From NCBI RefSeq assembly GCF_902497555.1, contig NZ_CABVGP010000002.1, positions 1,500,501 to 1,564,500 on the forward strand: a stretch of 64,000 nucleotides of DNA, given 5' to 3'. Position 1 is the first letter of the stretch; every line of letters begins with the position of its first letter. A model generated the notes under the pieces. It searched no databases, had not been told where the DNA came from, and saw only the letters and a program-made list of their open reading frames with translations. Made by a program: the position numbers and the translations under genes. This document shows positions 8,361-18,338 of the stretch, piece by piece. This stretch comes from Amycolatopsis camponoti. GTDB lineage: Bacteria; Actinomycetota; Actinomycetes; Mycobacteriales; Pseudonocardiaceae.

Positions 8361-9857
8361 GTGACCGAACGCATCAGCCACTGGATCGACGGCAAGCCGT
8401 TCACCGGGACCGCCGAGCGCTCGGGCGAGGTGTTCGACCCCGCGACCGGGCAGGTGCGGGCGCGCGTCGACTTCGCCGGTGACGCCGAGGTCGAAGCCGC
8501 CGTCGCCGCGGCCAAGGCGGCGCTGCCCGGCTGGCGCGGGACGTCCCTGGCCGGCCGGACGCGGGTCATGTTCGCCTTCCGCGAGCTGCTGTCGGCGCGC
8601 AAGCACGAGCTGGCGAAGATCGTCACGAGCGAGCACGGCAAGGTCGAATCCGACGCGGCGGGCGAGGTCGCCCGCGCGATCGAGAACGTCGAGTACGCGT
8701 GCGGCGCGGCGCAGCTGCTCAAGGGCGGGTTCAGCGAGAACGCGTCCACCGGCGTCGACGTCTACTCGATCGCGCAGCCGCTCGGCGTGGTCGGCGTGAT
8801 CTCGCCGTTCAACTTCCCGGCGATGGTGCCGCTCTGGTTCGTTCCGAACGCGCTGGCCTGCGGCAACACCGTCGTGCTCAAGCCGAGTGAGAAGGACCCG
8901 TCCGCCGCGGTGTTCATCGCCGAGCTGTTCGCCGAAGCGGGTCTGCCCGCGGGCGCGCTGAACGTCCTGCACGGCGACAAGGCGGCGGTCGACGGGCTCC
9001 TCGAACACGACGACGTCAAGGCGATCTCGTTCGTCGGGTCGACGCCGATCGCGCGCTACGTCTACGAAACCGGCACCCGGCACGGCAAGCGCGTCCAGGC
9101 CCTCGGCGGGGCGAAGAACCACATGGTCGTGCTGCCGGACGCGGACCTCGACCTGGCCGCCGACGCCGCGGTGTCGGCCGGGTTCGGCTCGGCGGGGGAG
9201 CGCTGCATGGCGGTGTCGGTGGTCGTCGCGGTCGACCCGATCGGCGACGAGCTGGTGCGCAAGATCACCGAGCGGATGTCCGTGCTGCGCGTCGGCGACG
9301 GCCGTGACCCCGAATCCGAGATGGGCCCGCTGGTGACGGCGGCCCACCACGCGCGGGTCGAGTCCTATGTGGACGCCGGGGTGACCGAGGGCGCGTCGCT
9401 GGTGGTGGACGGCCGCGGGATCGAGGTCCCCGGTTCGGCGGACGGCTTCTGGCTCGGCCCGACGCTGTTCGACCACGTCCGCCCGGAGATGTCGATCTAC
9501 GCGGACGAGATCTTCGGCCCGGTCCTGTCGGTGGCGCGCACGGCGTCCTACGACGACGCGCTGGACCTGATCAACGCGAACCCGTACGGCAACGGCGTCG
9601 CGATCTTCACCGGCGACGGCTCGTCGGCGCGGCGGTTCCAGAACGAGGTCGAGGTCGGCATGGTCGGCGTGAACGTCCCGATCCCGGTCCCGGTGGGGTA
9701 CTACTCGTTCGGCGGCTGGAAGGACTCGCTGTTCGGCGACAGCCACGCCTACGGGCCGGAGGGGTTCCACTTCTTCACCCGGACGAAGGTCGTGACGTCG
9801 CGGTGGCCGGACCGCTCGCACGCCGGGGTGAACCTGGGCTTCCCGCGCAACTCCTGA
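8361..9857 (+). CDS. mmsA: CoA-acylating methylmalonate-semialdehyde dehydrogenase
   Basis: About 498 residues, the usual length. Aldehyde dehydrogenase features: SPFNFPAMVPLWF near 148-160, VGSTP near 225-229 and catalytic Cys282 in GSAGERCMAVS. The position normally holding the general-base Glu of hydrolytic ALDHs is in LGGAKNH and lacks Glu, as expected for the CoA-dependent MmsA/IolA type. It converts malonate or methylmalonate semialdehyde to acetyl- or propionyl-CoA, the step after transamination of beta-alanine or beta-aminoisobutyrate from pyrimidine breakdown. I chose GTG 8361 (MTERISHWIDGK), with GAGGAG upstream, over in-frame starts further 5'. Confidence 0.92.
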   Translation: MTERISHWIDGKPFTGTAERSGEVFDPATGQVRARVDFAGDAEVEAAVAAAKAALPGWRGTSLAGRTRVMFAFRELLSARKHELAKIVTSEHGKVESDAAGEVARAIENVEYACGAAQLLKGGFSENASTGVDVYSIAQPLGVVGVISPFNFPAMVPLWFVPNALACGNTVVLKPSEKDPSAAVFIAELFAEAGLPAGALNVLHGDKAAVDGLLEHDDVKAISFVGSTPIARYVYETGTRHGKRVQALGGAKNHMVVLPDADLDLAADAAVSAGFGSAGERCMAVSVVVAVDPIGDELVRKITERMSVLRVGDGRDPESEMGPLVTAAHHARVESYVDAGVTEGASLVVDGRGIEVPGSADGFWLGPTLFDHVRPEMSIYADEIFGPVLSVARTASYDDALDLINANPYGNGVAIFTGDGSSARRFQNEVEVGMVGVNVPIPVPVGYYSFGGWKDSLFGDSHAYGPEGFHFFTRTKVVTSRWPDRSHAGVNLGFPRNS

Positions 9858-9869
9858 GCCGGGAATCGC

Positions 9870-9907
9870 CGGTGGGTCCGCCGGGTTGGCACCAAGGGGA
9901 CCCACCG
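9870..9907. terminator. hairpin between mmsA and the aldo/keto reductase gene
   Basis: CGGTGGGTCC (9870-9879) pairs perfectly with GGACCCACCG (9898-9907) across an 18-base loop, starting 12 bases after the mmsA stop. It probably ends or attenuates transcription before the next gene. Confidence 0.55.
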
Positions 9908-9925
9908 TCGACGTTAGGCAGACGA

Positions 9926-10777
9926 ATGAGCGCGAAGAACTCCGGCACCTTCACCATCGGCGGCGACCTCCCGGTCACCCGCCTCGGGTACGGCGCCATG
10001 CAACTGACCGGCCCGGGGGTCTGGGGCGACCCCAAGGACCCGGACGAGGCCGTGCGCGTGCTGCGGCGCGCCGTCGAGCTGGGCGTGACCCTGATCGACA
10101 CCGCCGACGCCTACGGCCCGTTCGTCGCGGACCTGCTGATCAAGAAGGCCCTGCACCCCTACGCCGACGACGTGGTCATCGCCACCAAGGCCGGTTTTAC
10201 CCGGCAGGGGCCGAACCAGTGGATCCCGGTCGGGCGGCCCGAGTACCTGCGGCAGCAGGTCGAGCTGAGCCTGCGGCACCTCGGCGTCGACCGGATCGAC
10301 CTGCTCCAGCTGCACCGGATCGACCCGAAGGTGCCGCTCGTCGAGCAGGTCGGCGAGCTGAAGAGCCTTCAGGACGAGGGCAAGATCCGGCACATCGGCC
10401 TGTCCGAGATCAGCGTGGACGAGCTGAAGGAAGCGCAGAAGACCGCCGAGATCGTGTCGGTGCAGAACCTGTTCAACCTCGCCAACCGTGACGCCGAACC
10501 GCTCCTCGACCACGCCACCGAGCACGGCATCGCCTTCATCCCGTGGTTCCCGCTCGCCACCGGCGCCCTGGCCGGGGCGGACAGCCCGCTGACCGCGCTC
10601 GCCAAGGAGCACGACGCGTCGCCGTCGCAGCTCGCGCTCGCGTGGCTGCTCAAGCGGTCGCCCGTCGTGCTGCCGATCCCGGGGACCTCGTCGGTCGCGC
10701 ACCTCGAGGACAACGTCGCCGCCGCCGACATCGAACTGACCGACGCCGAGTTCGACGCCCTGACCAAGGCGGTCTAA
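9926..10777 (+). CDS. aldo/keto reductase
   Basis: A 283-residue oxidoreductase of the AKR barrel fold. Visible features: RLGYGAMQLTG near the start, the catalytic Asp/Tyr region in DTADAYGP, the Lys in IATKAGF, the His in LLQLHRID, and the C-terminal NADPH region LPIPGTSSVAHLEDN. Length is typical. The ATG at 9926 has only a weak AGG upstream. The 3' end overlaps the converging gene by 4 bases. Substrate unknown; a role beside mmsA is possible but not shown. Confidence 0.9.
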   Translation: MSAKNSGTFTIGGDLPVTRLGYGAMQLTGPGVWGDPKDPDEAVRVLRRAVELGVTLIDTADAYGPFVADLLIKKALHPYADDVVIATKAGFTRQGPNQWIPVGRPEYLRQQVELSLRHLGVDRIDLLQLHRIDPKVPLVEQVGELKSLQDEGKIRHIGLSEISVDELKEAQKTAEIVSVQNLFNLANRDAEPLLDHATEHGIAFIPWFPLATGALAGADSPLTALAKEHDASPSQLALAWLLKRSPVVLPIPGTSSVAHLEDNVAAADIELTDAEFDALTKAV

Positions 10778-11259
10778 GCGGGCAGGACGTTGATCAGCGT
10801 TTTCGTGCGCGGAGTCAGGTAGACGGCATTGGTCCGCTCCGGCTGGATCCGCTCGCGGAGCGCGCGGTCGTCGAGGCGGAAGCTGCGGTCCTGGACCACG
10901 AGGTAGGTGAACCAGATCCGTTCCATGATGGTGTAGAGGTAGATCGGGTACTGGCCGCGCTCGGGCCGCTTCCCGTGGACCTTGCCGAAGTCGTGGGTCC
11001 AGCCGGTGATCACGACCAGCCGCCCGCTTCCGACCTCGGACAGCCGTCGCCCGCACACGAACGCGAACCAGGCCGTCGCCGCGAGGATCGGGACGAGGGC
11101 CGCCGCGACTCCGTCGGTGATCGCGAGCGCCGCGGTCCACAAACCGGCGAGCACCAGGACCACCGCAGCCCAGAAATTGAAGTCGAGCAGCTTCCGGCGC
11201 TGCGACGGGTGGAGCCGGCCATTGCGGTTGGCCAGCTCCACCTCGGCCTGCTCGGTCAC
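10774..11259 (-). CDS. hypothetical membrane protein of the secretion-substrate-like locus
   Basis: I do not recognise this 161-residue protein. It has a short cytoplasmic N-terminus (QAEVELANRNGRLHPSQRRK), two adjacent hydrophobic segments near residues 29-47 and 52-70, and a ~90-residue polar C-terminal domain rich in Arg and aromatics (RGQYPIYLYTIMERIWFTYL). The GTG start overlaps the stop of the PPE-like gene (GTGA), so it is the last gene of a four-gene coupled unit. Its position fits an accessory, receptor or immunity role for the helical protein upstream, but nothing in the sequence proves this. Confidence 0.6.
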   Translation of the reverse strand: MTEQAEVELANRNGRLHPSQRRKLLDFNFWAAVVLVLAGLWTAALAITDGVAAALVPILAATAWFAFVCGRRLSEVGSGRLVVITGWTHDFGKVHGKRPERGQYPIYLYTIMERIWFTYLVVQDRSFRLDDRALRERIQPERTNAVYLTPRTKTLINVLPA

Positions 11260-12452
11260 TCGGCCTCGCCTTCGGGGTGTTCCTTCTCGTAGGCCTCTTG
11301 CGTCTCGTGGTAGCGGTCCTGCTGCTCGTTCTCCTGGCGGCGGCCCTCGGTCACGACGCCGACGGTGTCCGCGGGCTTCCACCCCGGATAACCGCCGGAC
11401 TCCTGCCACGCACCCGGCTTGAGCACGCTGCGGCCGTCTTCGGAGTACTTCTTGCCCGGGCCTTCCAGCTTGTCGCCGCCGGGGACCTTCTCGCGCGCGG
11501 CGTCCTTCCAGCCGTCGGCCGTCTCCTCGGCGGACTTCGCCTCCTTGCCCGCCTGCTTCAGCTCGTTGGCCTTCCGCTCGATGCCAGCGGCCGTGTCGAC
11601 CGACTTGTCCACGAGCTTGTCGACGCCCTTGCCCACCTTCTTCAGCGCGTTCGCCGCGCCTTCGAGGGCCGCCTTCGACTTGCCCGCGCCCTTCGCCAGG
11701 CTCTCCAGCTTCTCGACGATCTTCGTGATGCGCGTGCTGATCTTCTCGGCGAGCACGCCGCCCTCGACGACCGTGTCGGCGATGAACGCCGCGATCGTGC
11801 CGCCGAAGGTGCACCAGGACGCGGCCAGCGCGGCCAGCGCCTTGACGATCAGCTCGCCCACGAACGACGAGATCATGTCGCGGATCAGCCCGCGCTCGGT
11901 GCCGACCAGCGCCGCGCCGACGTTCATGGCGGTCGACGCGTCCCCGGCGTGCGACGCGGCGCCGCGCAGCACGTTGACGTAGCTTTCGGCCGTCCGCTGG
12001 TAGGCCTCGGCGGAGCCGCAGTCGCTGAAGGACTGCTGGACCTTCTTGGCCTGCTGCTCGTAGCTCTCGGCCGTCTCGGTGAGCGACTTGGCGATGTTCG
12101 TCCAGGTCACGGCCTTGGCGGTGACGGCCTCGGGCTTGCCGGCGAGCTTGTCGAGGCCGTCCTTGAGGAAGCTGATGTGCTCGATCAGCCAGCCGACCCC
12201 GGCACTGGCGAGCGTCCCGAGCGGGTCCATCGCCGCGCCGAGCAGGTCGAGGGCGTCGGTGCCGACGTCCATGGCGAGGTTGCCCCAGTCGCCGTTGCGC
12301 GCGTCGGTGAGCGTGGACGCGGCGTCGCTGAAGATGCCCGCGCCGCCGGTCTGGGCGTTGACGTTGTCCAGCTCGCCCTTCGAGCCGTCGCCCATGCCGC
12401 TCCAGAAGCCGCCCGGCGATTCGGCCGTCGCGACCAGTGCGTTCTCGGTCAT
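11256..12452 (-). CDS. PPE/WXG-like helical protein, candidate type VII secretion substrate
   Basis: About 398 residues, overwhelmingly alpha-helical and Ala-rich. The N-terminal ~180 residues resemble long WXG100/PPE-like helical bundles (WTNIAKSLTETAESYEQQAK, then YVNVLRGAASHAGDAS). A hydrophobic stretch follows near 187-215 (ELIVKALAALAASWCTFGG), then a Lys-rich coiled-coil region near 218-305 and an acidic Gln/Glu-rich tail. No catalytic motif is apparent. The ATG has AAGGAG eight bases upstream and overlaps the previous gene (ATGA). Placement after an EspC-like gene supports export by an ESX system, none of whose machinery is in this window. Confidence 0.65.
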   Translation of the reverse strand: MTENALVATAESPGGFWSGMGDGSKGELDNVNAQTGGAGIFSDAASTLTDARNGDWGNLAMDVGTDALDLLGAAMDPLGTLASAGVGWLIEHISFLKDGLDKLAGKPEAVTAKAVTWTNIAKSLTETAESYEQQAKKVQQSFSDCGSAEAYQRTAESYVNVLRGAASHAGDASTAMNVGAALVGTERGLIRDMISSFVGELIVKALAALAASWCTFGGTIAAFIADTVVEGGVLAEKISTRITKIVEKLESLAKGAGKSKAALEGAANALKKVGKGVDKLVDKSVDTAAGIERKANELKQAGKEAKSAEETADGWKDAAREKVPGGDKLEGPGKKYSEDGRSVLKPGAWQESGGYPGWKPADTVGVVTEGRRQENEQQDRYHETQEAYEKEHPEGEAE

Positions 12453-12775
12453 GCCGGGAGCTCCTTGCCGATGCCCTCGATCAGGCACTTCGTCTTGTCT
12501 TCGTGGTCGCGGAACGCCGTGTGCGCGGTCTTCACCCGGTCCGCGACCTCGTGGCCGGCCTCGACGGCGTCGCTCAGGAAGCCGTTCGCGGTCTCCACCC
12601 ACACTTGGATCGGCAGCGCGAACACCTGCCCGACCAGGCCGAACGCGTCGAAGTCGAGCGCGCCGGCGGTGCCGGCGGCCTCGACCGCCTGCTGCACCCG
12701 GTCGGCGATCTGCCGGATCTCGTCCTCGTGGCCGCCGAGGACGTCGAAGTCGACCTTCATCGCCTTGCCCGCCAT
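12449..12775 (-). CDS. EspC-like (DUF2580) WXG100-size protein
   Basis: A 108-residue helical protein (MAGKAMKVDFDVLGGHEDEI). The pattern of an N-terminal VDxxxL helix, a hinge near DFDAFGLVGQVF and a second long helix ending in AHTAFRDHEDKTK matches the EspC/DUF2580 family found with ESX systems. Size is right for a WXG100-type partner. ATG 12775 or the adjacent GTG 12778 could start it. It is coupled at both ends to its neighbours. It probably pairs with the larger helical protein during secretion. Confidence 0.7.
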   Translation of the reverse strand: MAGKAMKVDFDVLGGHEDEIRQIADRVQQAVEAAGTAGALDFDAFGLVGQVFALPIQVWVETANGFLSDAVEAGHEVADRVKTAHTAFRDHEDKTKCLIEGIGKELPA

Positions 12776-13254
12776 CACAGCCCCCGGCGCAGGATCGGGC
12801 CGCCGAAGTCGTCGTCGTCGGCCGGGCGCGGCCGGGCCGGGCGCACGGGCGGCGGCGGGGTTTCCGGCCGGGCTTCGGTGAATTCCCAGTGCGGCGGAGC
12901 GGCCGCTTCTTCTTCCGGTACTTCGGGCGCCGGGATCTGTTCCCGGAGGAAATGCATCGCGTCGCTGTCGGTGCCGATCACCGGCGCCATGATCGCGGTC
13001 AGCTGCTGGGCGGCGTCGACCTGCGCGCGTTTGGCGGCGGCGAGAACGGCCTGGGCGAGCCGGGCCCGCGGCAGCTCGTCGGCCCGCGGGCCGAAGGTGA
13101 GTTCCTGCAGCGCACCGCTGGTGTTGACGGTGACCGTGACGGACCCGTCGGCACTCGACGCGGTCGCCGAGACGCGCTCGAGCCGGGCTTTCGCCTCGGC
13201 CGCGCGCCGGGCGATATCGGGCATTCCGGCCGAAGCGGGTTCATTTCGGTTCAC
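12775..13254 (-). CDS. YbaB/EbfC-family-like protein
   Basis: About 159 residues. The core (ARRAAEAKARLERVSATASS, then DGSVTVTVNTSGALQELTFG) matches the YbaB fold: an N-terminal helix followed by a beta-sheet carrying TxxxxDGxVTVxVxxxG. A ~60-residue Pro/Glu-rich tail is appended. YbaB-like genes commonly open ESX-substrate loci in actinobacteria. I chose GTG 13254, preceded by GAGG; ATG 13281 is an alternative. The first gene of the unit, transcribed divergently from hrcA. Confidence 0.7.
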   Translation of the reverse strand: MNRNEPASAGMPDIARRAAEAKARLERVSATASSADGSVTVTVNTSGALQELTFGPRADELPRARLAQAVLAAAKRAQVDAAQQLTAIMAPVIGTDSDAMHFLREQIPAPEVPEEEAAAPPHWEFTEARPETPPPPVRPARPRPADDDDFGGPILRRGL

Positions 13255-13396
13255 GGCGACCTCGTAGTCGGGGAGCGGCATGCGGATCAGAGGCAGCAAA
13301 CCGCTTTTCGGTTCCCTCTTCAAGCCGGAAATCCGGTGCGACAAGAATGCATGGGAATTCATTTGTCCGTTCTTTACCCGGCCGGGACGGGCGGGG

Positions 13397-13428
13397 TTGA
13401 GCACGACCCGCTCAGGCTTCCGTAAACT
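13397..13428 (+). promoter_or_regulatory. possible hrcA promoter
   Basis: TTGAGC at 13397-13402 and TAAACT at 13423-13428 precede the GTG of hrcA by 34 bases. The spacer is 20 bases, longer than ideal. I looked for a CIRCE inverted repeat here and did not find one. Confidence 0.3.
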
Positions 13429-13462
13429 CATGGTGAGCAGCGAGCGAGGTAGGTGAGGAACG

Positions 13463-14485
13463 GTGGCCAACGCGGACGAGCGCCGCTTCGACGTGCTGCG
13501 GGCGATCGTGGCCGACTACGTGTCCAACCAGGAGCCCGTCGGCTCCAAGGCGATCGTCGAGCGGCACAACCTGGGCGTGTCGAGCGCCACCGTGCGCAAC
13601 GACATGGCCACCCTCGAAGAAGAGGGCTACATCACCCAGCCCCACACCAGCGCCGGCCGCGTGCCGACCGACAAGGGCTACCGCCTCTTCGTCGACCGGC
13701 TGTCCGAGATCAAGCCGCTGAGCGCTCCGGAGCGCCGGGCGATCACGACCTTCCTCGACAGCGGCACCGACCTCGACGACGTCCTCCGCCGCTCGGTCCG
13801 GCTGCTCGCGCAGCTGACCCGGCAGGTCGCCGTCGTCCAGTACCCGATGCTGACCAACGCCAAGGTGCGCCACCTCGAAGTGGTGCCACTCACCCCGGCG
13901 CGGCTGATGCTGGTGCTGATCGCCGACAACGGCCGCGTCGACCAGCGCACCGTCGACCTCGGCGACGTCGTCACCGAAGAAGACGTGGCGCGGCTGCGGT
14001 CCGTGCTCAACACGGCCATGTCCGGACGGCGGCTCAACGAGGCCGCCGCGCGCGTCGCCGAGCTGCCCGACAAGGCACCCGGCGAGCTGCGGGACGCGCT
14101 CATCCGCGTCACCACGGTCCTGGTCGAGTCGCTGGCCGAACACCCCGAAGAACGCCTGGTCCTCGGCGGCACCGCGAACCTCACGCGCAACGTCGCCGAC
14201 TTCCCGGGTTCGCTGCGCCAGGTCCTCGAAGCCCTCGAGGAGCAGGTGGTCGTGCTCAAGCTCCTGGCCGCCGCGCGCAACCCCGGTGCGATCACGGTGC
14301 GCATCGGTGAGGAAAATGAAGACGAGCAGATGCGCAGCACCTCGGTCGTCTCGATCGGTTACGGCCAGGACATGGTGCTCGGCGGCATGGGGGTGGTCGG
14401 CCCGACCCGGATGGACTACCCCGGCACGATCGCCGCGGTGCGCGCGGTCGCCAACTACGTGGGGCAGATCCTGGCCGGCCGCTGA
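13463..14485 (+). CDS. hrcA: heat-inducible transcription repressor HrcA
   Basis: A 340-residue protein with the N-terminal winged helix ([20 protein letters not shown], then [20 protein letters not shown]), the central GAF-like domain and the conserved C-terminal stretch [20 protein letters not shown]. HrcA represses groE-type operons through CIRCE and is held active by GroEL. It precedes dnaJ by a short gap, the same order as in Mycobacterium. GTG 13463 follows a purine-rich ribosome site. It may regulate distant groE operons only, since no CIRCE element is seen here. Confidence 0.97.
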   Translation: MANADERRFDVLRAIVADYVSNQEPVGSKAIVERHNLGVSSATVRNDMATLEEEGYITQPHTSAGRVPTDKGYRLFVDRLSEIKPLSAPERRAITTFLDSGTDLDDVLRRSVRLLAQLTRQVAVVQYPMLTNAKVRHLEVVPLTPARLMLVLIADNGRVDQRTVDLGDVVTEEDVARLRSVLNTAMSGRRLNEAAARVAELPDKAPGELRDALIRVTTVLVESLAEHPEERLVLGGTANLTRNVADFPGSLRQVLEALEEQVVVLKLLAAARNPGAITVRIGEENEDEQMRSTSVVSIGYGQDMVLGGMGVVGPTRMDYPGTIAAVRAVANYVGQILAGR

Positions 14486-14516
14486 GCCGGGCAGAGCAGA
14501 AGGAGAAGCAGAGACG

Positions 14517-15683
14517 GTGGCGAGGGACTACTACGGCATCCTCGGGGTGGCCAAGAACGCGAGCGATCAGGACATCAAGCGCGCGTACCGGAAGCTGGCC
14601 AGGGAGCTGCACCCCGACGTCAACCCGTCGGAAGACGCGCAGCACAAGTTCGGCGAGGTGACGACGGCCTACGAGGTGCTGTCCGACCCGCAGAAGCGCA
14701 AGATCGTCGACCTCGGCGGCGACCCGATGGACGGCGGCGCGCGCGGCGGGGGCGGCGGCGACCCGTTCGCGGGCTTCGGCGGCCTCGGCGACATCATGGA
14801 CGCCTTCTTCGGCGCGGCCGGTGGCGGCGGCGGGCGCGGGCGCGGACCCCGCAGCCGCGTCCAGCCCGGCTCCGACGCGCTGATCCGGCTCGGCCTGTCC
14901 CTCGAGGACTGCGCCACCGGGGTCGACAAGGAGATCGCCGTCGACACCGCGATCGTCTGCGACCTCTGCCGCGGCGCCGGCACCACCGAAGGCACCGGCG
15001 TCAAGACGTGTGACACCTGCGGCGGCGCCGGCGAGGTCCAGTCCGTCCAGCGGTCCTTCCTCGGCCAGGTCGTCACGGCCCGCCCGTGCCCGGTCTGCCG
15101 CGGCTTCGGCGAGGTCATCCCCGACCCCTGCCGCCAGTGCGGCGGCGACGGCCGCATCCGCGCCCGCCGCAACGTCACCGCCAAGATCCCGCCGGGCGTC
15201 GGCGACGGCATGCGCATCCGCCTGTCCGGCCAGGGCGAGGTCGGCCCCGGCGGCGGCCCGGCCGGCGACCTCTACGTCGAGATCGACGAGACCCCGCACG
15301 AGGTCTTCGTCCGCCAGGGCCACGACCTGCACTGCAACTTCCGCATCCCGATGACCACCGCCGCCCTCGGCGCCACGGTGCCCATCTCCACGCTGATCGA
15401 CGGCGACTACGAGCTCGACGTCGAACCCGGCACCCAGCCCACCGCCGAGCTCGTCCTCACCGGCAAGGGCATGCCCCGGCTGCGGTCCTCCGGCCGCGTC
15501 GACGGCCGCGGCGACCTCCACGTCCACATCGACGTCGTGGTCCCGACGAAGCTCGACGAAGCCCAGCGCGAGCTCCTCGTCGAACTCGCCCGGCAGCGCG
15601 GCGAGGAAGTCCCGACGCTGGCATCCAACGGCAGCAAGCACGGCGGCCTCTTCTCCAAGCTGCGCGCCAAGAACCACCGCTGA
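14517..15683 (+). CDS. dnaJ2: chaperone DnaJ (DnaJ2 type)
   Basis: A 388-residue DnaJ. Domains in order: J domain with HPD at 32-34, Gly/Phe-rich linker (about 75-115), zinc domain with four CxxCxGxG repeats ([32 protein letters not shown]) and the C-terminal substrate-binding domain. It stimulates DnaK ATPase. Linkage to hrcA rather than dnaK-grpE identifies it as the second actinobacterial DnaJ. GTG start with AAGGAG about 11 bases upstream. The next gene begins 3 bases after the stop. Confidence 0.97.
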   Translation: MARDYYGILGVAKNASDQDIKRAYRKLARELHPDVNPSEDAQHKFGEVTTAYEVLSDPQKRKIVDLGGDPMDGGARGGGGGDPFAGFGGLGDIMDAFFGAAGGGGGRGRGPRSRVQPGSDALIRLGLSLEDCATGVDKEIAVDTAIVCDLCRGAGTTEGTGVKTCDTCGGAGEVQSVQRSFLGQVVTARPCPVCRGFGEVIPDPCRQCGGDGRIRARRNVTAKIPPGVGDGMRIRLSGQGEVGPGGGPAGDLYVEIDETPHEVFVRQGHDLHCNFRIPMTTAALGATVPISTLIDGDYELDVEPGTQPTAELVLTGKGMPRLRSSGRVDGRGDLHVHIDVVVPTKLDEAQRELLVELARQRGEEVPTLASNGSKHGGLFSKLRAKNHR

Positions 15684-15685
15684 CC

Positions 15686-16438
15686 GTGCCCGACACCACC
15701 CTGCCGGTCTTCCTCGCCGACGCCGTCCCCGCCTCCGGGCGCGCGGTGCTCGACGGCGAGGAAGCCCGGCACGCGGCCACGGTCCGCCGTCTCCGCACGG
15801 GGGAGCGGCTGATCCTTTCGAACGGCGCGGGCACCATGGCCCGCTGCGTCGTCGAAGCCGTCCAGCCCGGGCGTGACGCCGTCCTCACCCTCGCGGTCGA
15901 GGAGAGCTGGACCGAGGAACCACCCGCACTGCGCGTCGTGCTCGCCCAAGCCCTCGCCAAGGGCGACCGCGGCGAGCTCGCCGTCGAGCTCGCCACCGAA
16001 GCCGGCGTCGACGCGATCGTCCCCTGGCGAGCCGCCCGCAGCGTCGCCAAGTGGGACGACGGCGGCCGCGGCGACAAAGCCCTCGCCCGCTGGCGCGCCA
16101 CCGCCCGCGCCGCCGCCAAGCAAGCCCGCCGCGCCCACGTCCCCGACGTCACCGAGCCCGTCACCACCGGCGAACTGGCCGGGCTGGCCGCCACGATGTC
16201 CCTGGTCGTCGTCCTCGAGTCCGACGTCTCCGACCGCCTCACCGACCTCGCACTGCCGGACACCGGCGACCTCCTCCTCGTCGTCGGCCCCGAAGGCGGC
16301 ATCACCGACGGCGAACTCCGCACCCTGCGCGAAGCCGGCGCACGAGCCGTCCGCCTCGGCACGACCGTCCTGCGCACGTCCACCGCCGCGGCCGTCGCCC
16401 TCGGTGCGCTGGGCGCCCTCACCAGCCGGTGGCGGTGA
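15686..16438 (+). CDS. rsmE: 16S rRNA m3U1498 methyltransferase RsmE
   Basis: About 250 residues. The N-terminal PUA-like domain (EARHAATVRRLRTGERLILS) is followed by the SPOUT knot domain, with LLLVVGPEGGITDGEL and the final VRLGTTVLRTSTAA forming the SAM-binding trefoil. RsmE methylates N3 of U1498 in 16S rRNA. The GTG start is 3 bases after the dnaJ stop, so the two share a transcript. Same order as in mycobacteria. Confidence 0.96.
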   Translation: MPDTTLPVFLADAVPASGRAVLDGEEARHAATVRRLRTGERLILSNGAGTMARCVVEAVQPGRDAVLTLAVEESWTEEPPALRVVLAQALAKGDRGELAVELATEAGVDAIVPWRAARSVAKWDDGGRGDKALARWRATARAAAKQARRAHVPDVTEPVTTGELAGLAATMSLVVVLESDVSDRLTDLALPDTGDLLLVVGPEGGITDGELRTLREAGARAVRLGTTVLRTSTAAAVALGALGALTSRWR

Positions 16439-16613
16439 AAAGATCACCGGAAAAAAGACCCCCGATTTTGCGCCCAGTTATGGCGCGATCACACTCCGAC
16501 CCGTTACTCTCGTTTACTAACGCGCCACACACCGTTTCCGGGTTCGGCGCGCCACTGGGAAAGCACAGACCCCGCCGGGCACCTCCCCCCTCGGTCCGGC
16601 GGCCGCCGCGGTG

Positions 16614-16745
16614 GCGGTAGATCGACCCCCAGGGTCTACCGCTCCGCGGCCCCCTCCCTCGCTTCGCTTCGGTCGTTGGGCCGCTTCGCGTTCGTTGTGT
16701 CTTCTGGGGGTCGGACCCCCAGACCCCCGCCGGGGCATGCCCCGG
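16614..16745. repeat. cluster of palindromic intergenic repeats
   Basis: Three inverted repeats lie in tandem. GCGGTAGA (16614-16621) pairs with TCTACCGC (16635-16642). CTGGGGGTC-G-GACCCCCAG spans 16704-16722. CCGGGGCATGCCCCGG (16730-16745) is a perfect palindrome. A related GC-rich hairpin occurs at the recO 3' end, suggesting a dispersed repeat family. Confidence 0.7.
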
Positions 16746-16797
16746 ACCCCCGCGCCCTCGCTCGGTGCCGGTTGGGTGGCGCGTCTTCCTTCGTCGG

Positions 16798-16803
16798 TAG
16801 GGT
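16798..16803 (+). promoter_or_regulatory. TAGGGT -10 box, probable leaderless start of the HIT gene
   Basis: TAGGGT lies 8 bases before the ATG at 16812 and there is no clear ribosome site, so the transcript may begin at the start codon. Confidence 0.45.
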
Positions 16804-16811
16804 CTCTCCTC

Positions 16812-17174
16812 ATGAGTGAGGATGAGACTCTCTTTGAACGGATCATTGCTGGTGAGATCCCTGCTGATGTTGTCTATCAGGATGATCTGACCTTTGCCTT
16901 CCGGGATATTCGGCCTCAAGCCAAGGTTCATGTGCTTGTTGTGCCCAAGGTTCGGTATCGGAACCTGGGGGAGCTTGCTGCTGGGGATCCGGGGCTGCTG
17001 GCCGCTGTTGCGCTCGCTGCTCGGCGGGTTGCGGAGCTCGAGGGGGTTCTCGAGTCGGGGTATCGGGTTGTGTTCAACACCGATGGTGATGCCGGGCAGA
17101 CTGTTTTTCATGTTCATGCCCATGTTCTGGGTGGGGAGCCTCTGGGGCTCTTCGGGGCTCCTGAGCAGGACTAG
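16812..17174 (+). CDS. HIT-family (HinT-like) nucleotide-binding protein
   Basis: A 120-residue protein, the normal HinT length. The histidine triad is HVHAHVL with His100, His102 and His104, preceded by VFNTDGDAGQTVF. Family members hydrolyse nucleoside phosphoramidates and related AMP conjugates. Codon use is odd: third positions are rich in T and A (GCT, GTT, GAT, CCT), unlike the C/G-ending codons on both sides. That may mark recent transfer, relaxed selection or conversion with the adjacent repeats. In mycobacteria this slot in the block differs, so the gene may be an insertion. Confidence 0.92.
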   Translation: MSEDETLFERIIAGEIPADVVYQDDLTFAFRDIRPQAKVHVLVVPKVRYRNLGELAAGDPGLLAAVALAARRVAELEGVLESGYRVVFNTDGDAGQTVFHVHAHVLGGEPLGLFGAPEQD

Positions 17175-17261
17175 GGCAAACCCGTCTGCGTTCTGTCGGT
17201 GGGTGCCAGTAGCATCGGTGGGGTCCGTTCTCCCTCACCGAGAAAGCAGGCCTGAGGCCAC

Positions 17262-18334
<1,073 letters not shown>

Positions 18335-18338
<4 letters not shown>

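Larger units (their letters stand above)
16439..16811. other. 373-base intergenic region with palindromic repeats
   Basis: No gene is seen here. The first ~90 bases are less GC-rich than their surroundings. The remainder holds GC-rich inverted repeats (annotated separately) and simple GCTTCGCTTCGGTCGTTGGG-like sequence of the kind scattered between actinomycete genes. It ends in the likely promoter of the HIT-family gene. Confidence 0.6.

Noticed and set aside
13380..13462. CIRCE element upstream of hrcA
   Set aside because: No TTAGCACTC-N9-GAGTGCTAA-like inverted repeat is present.
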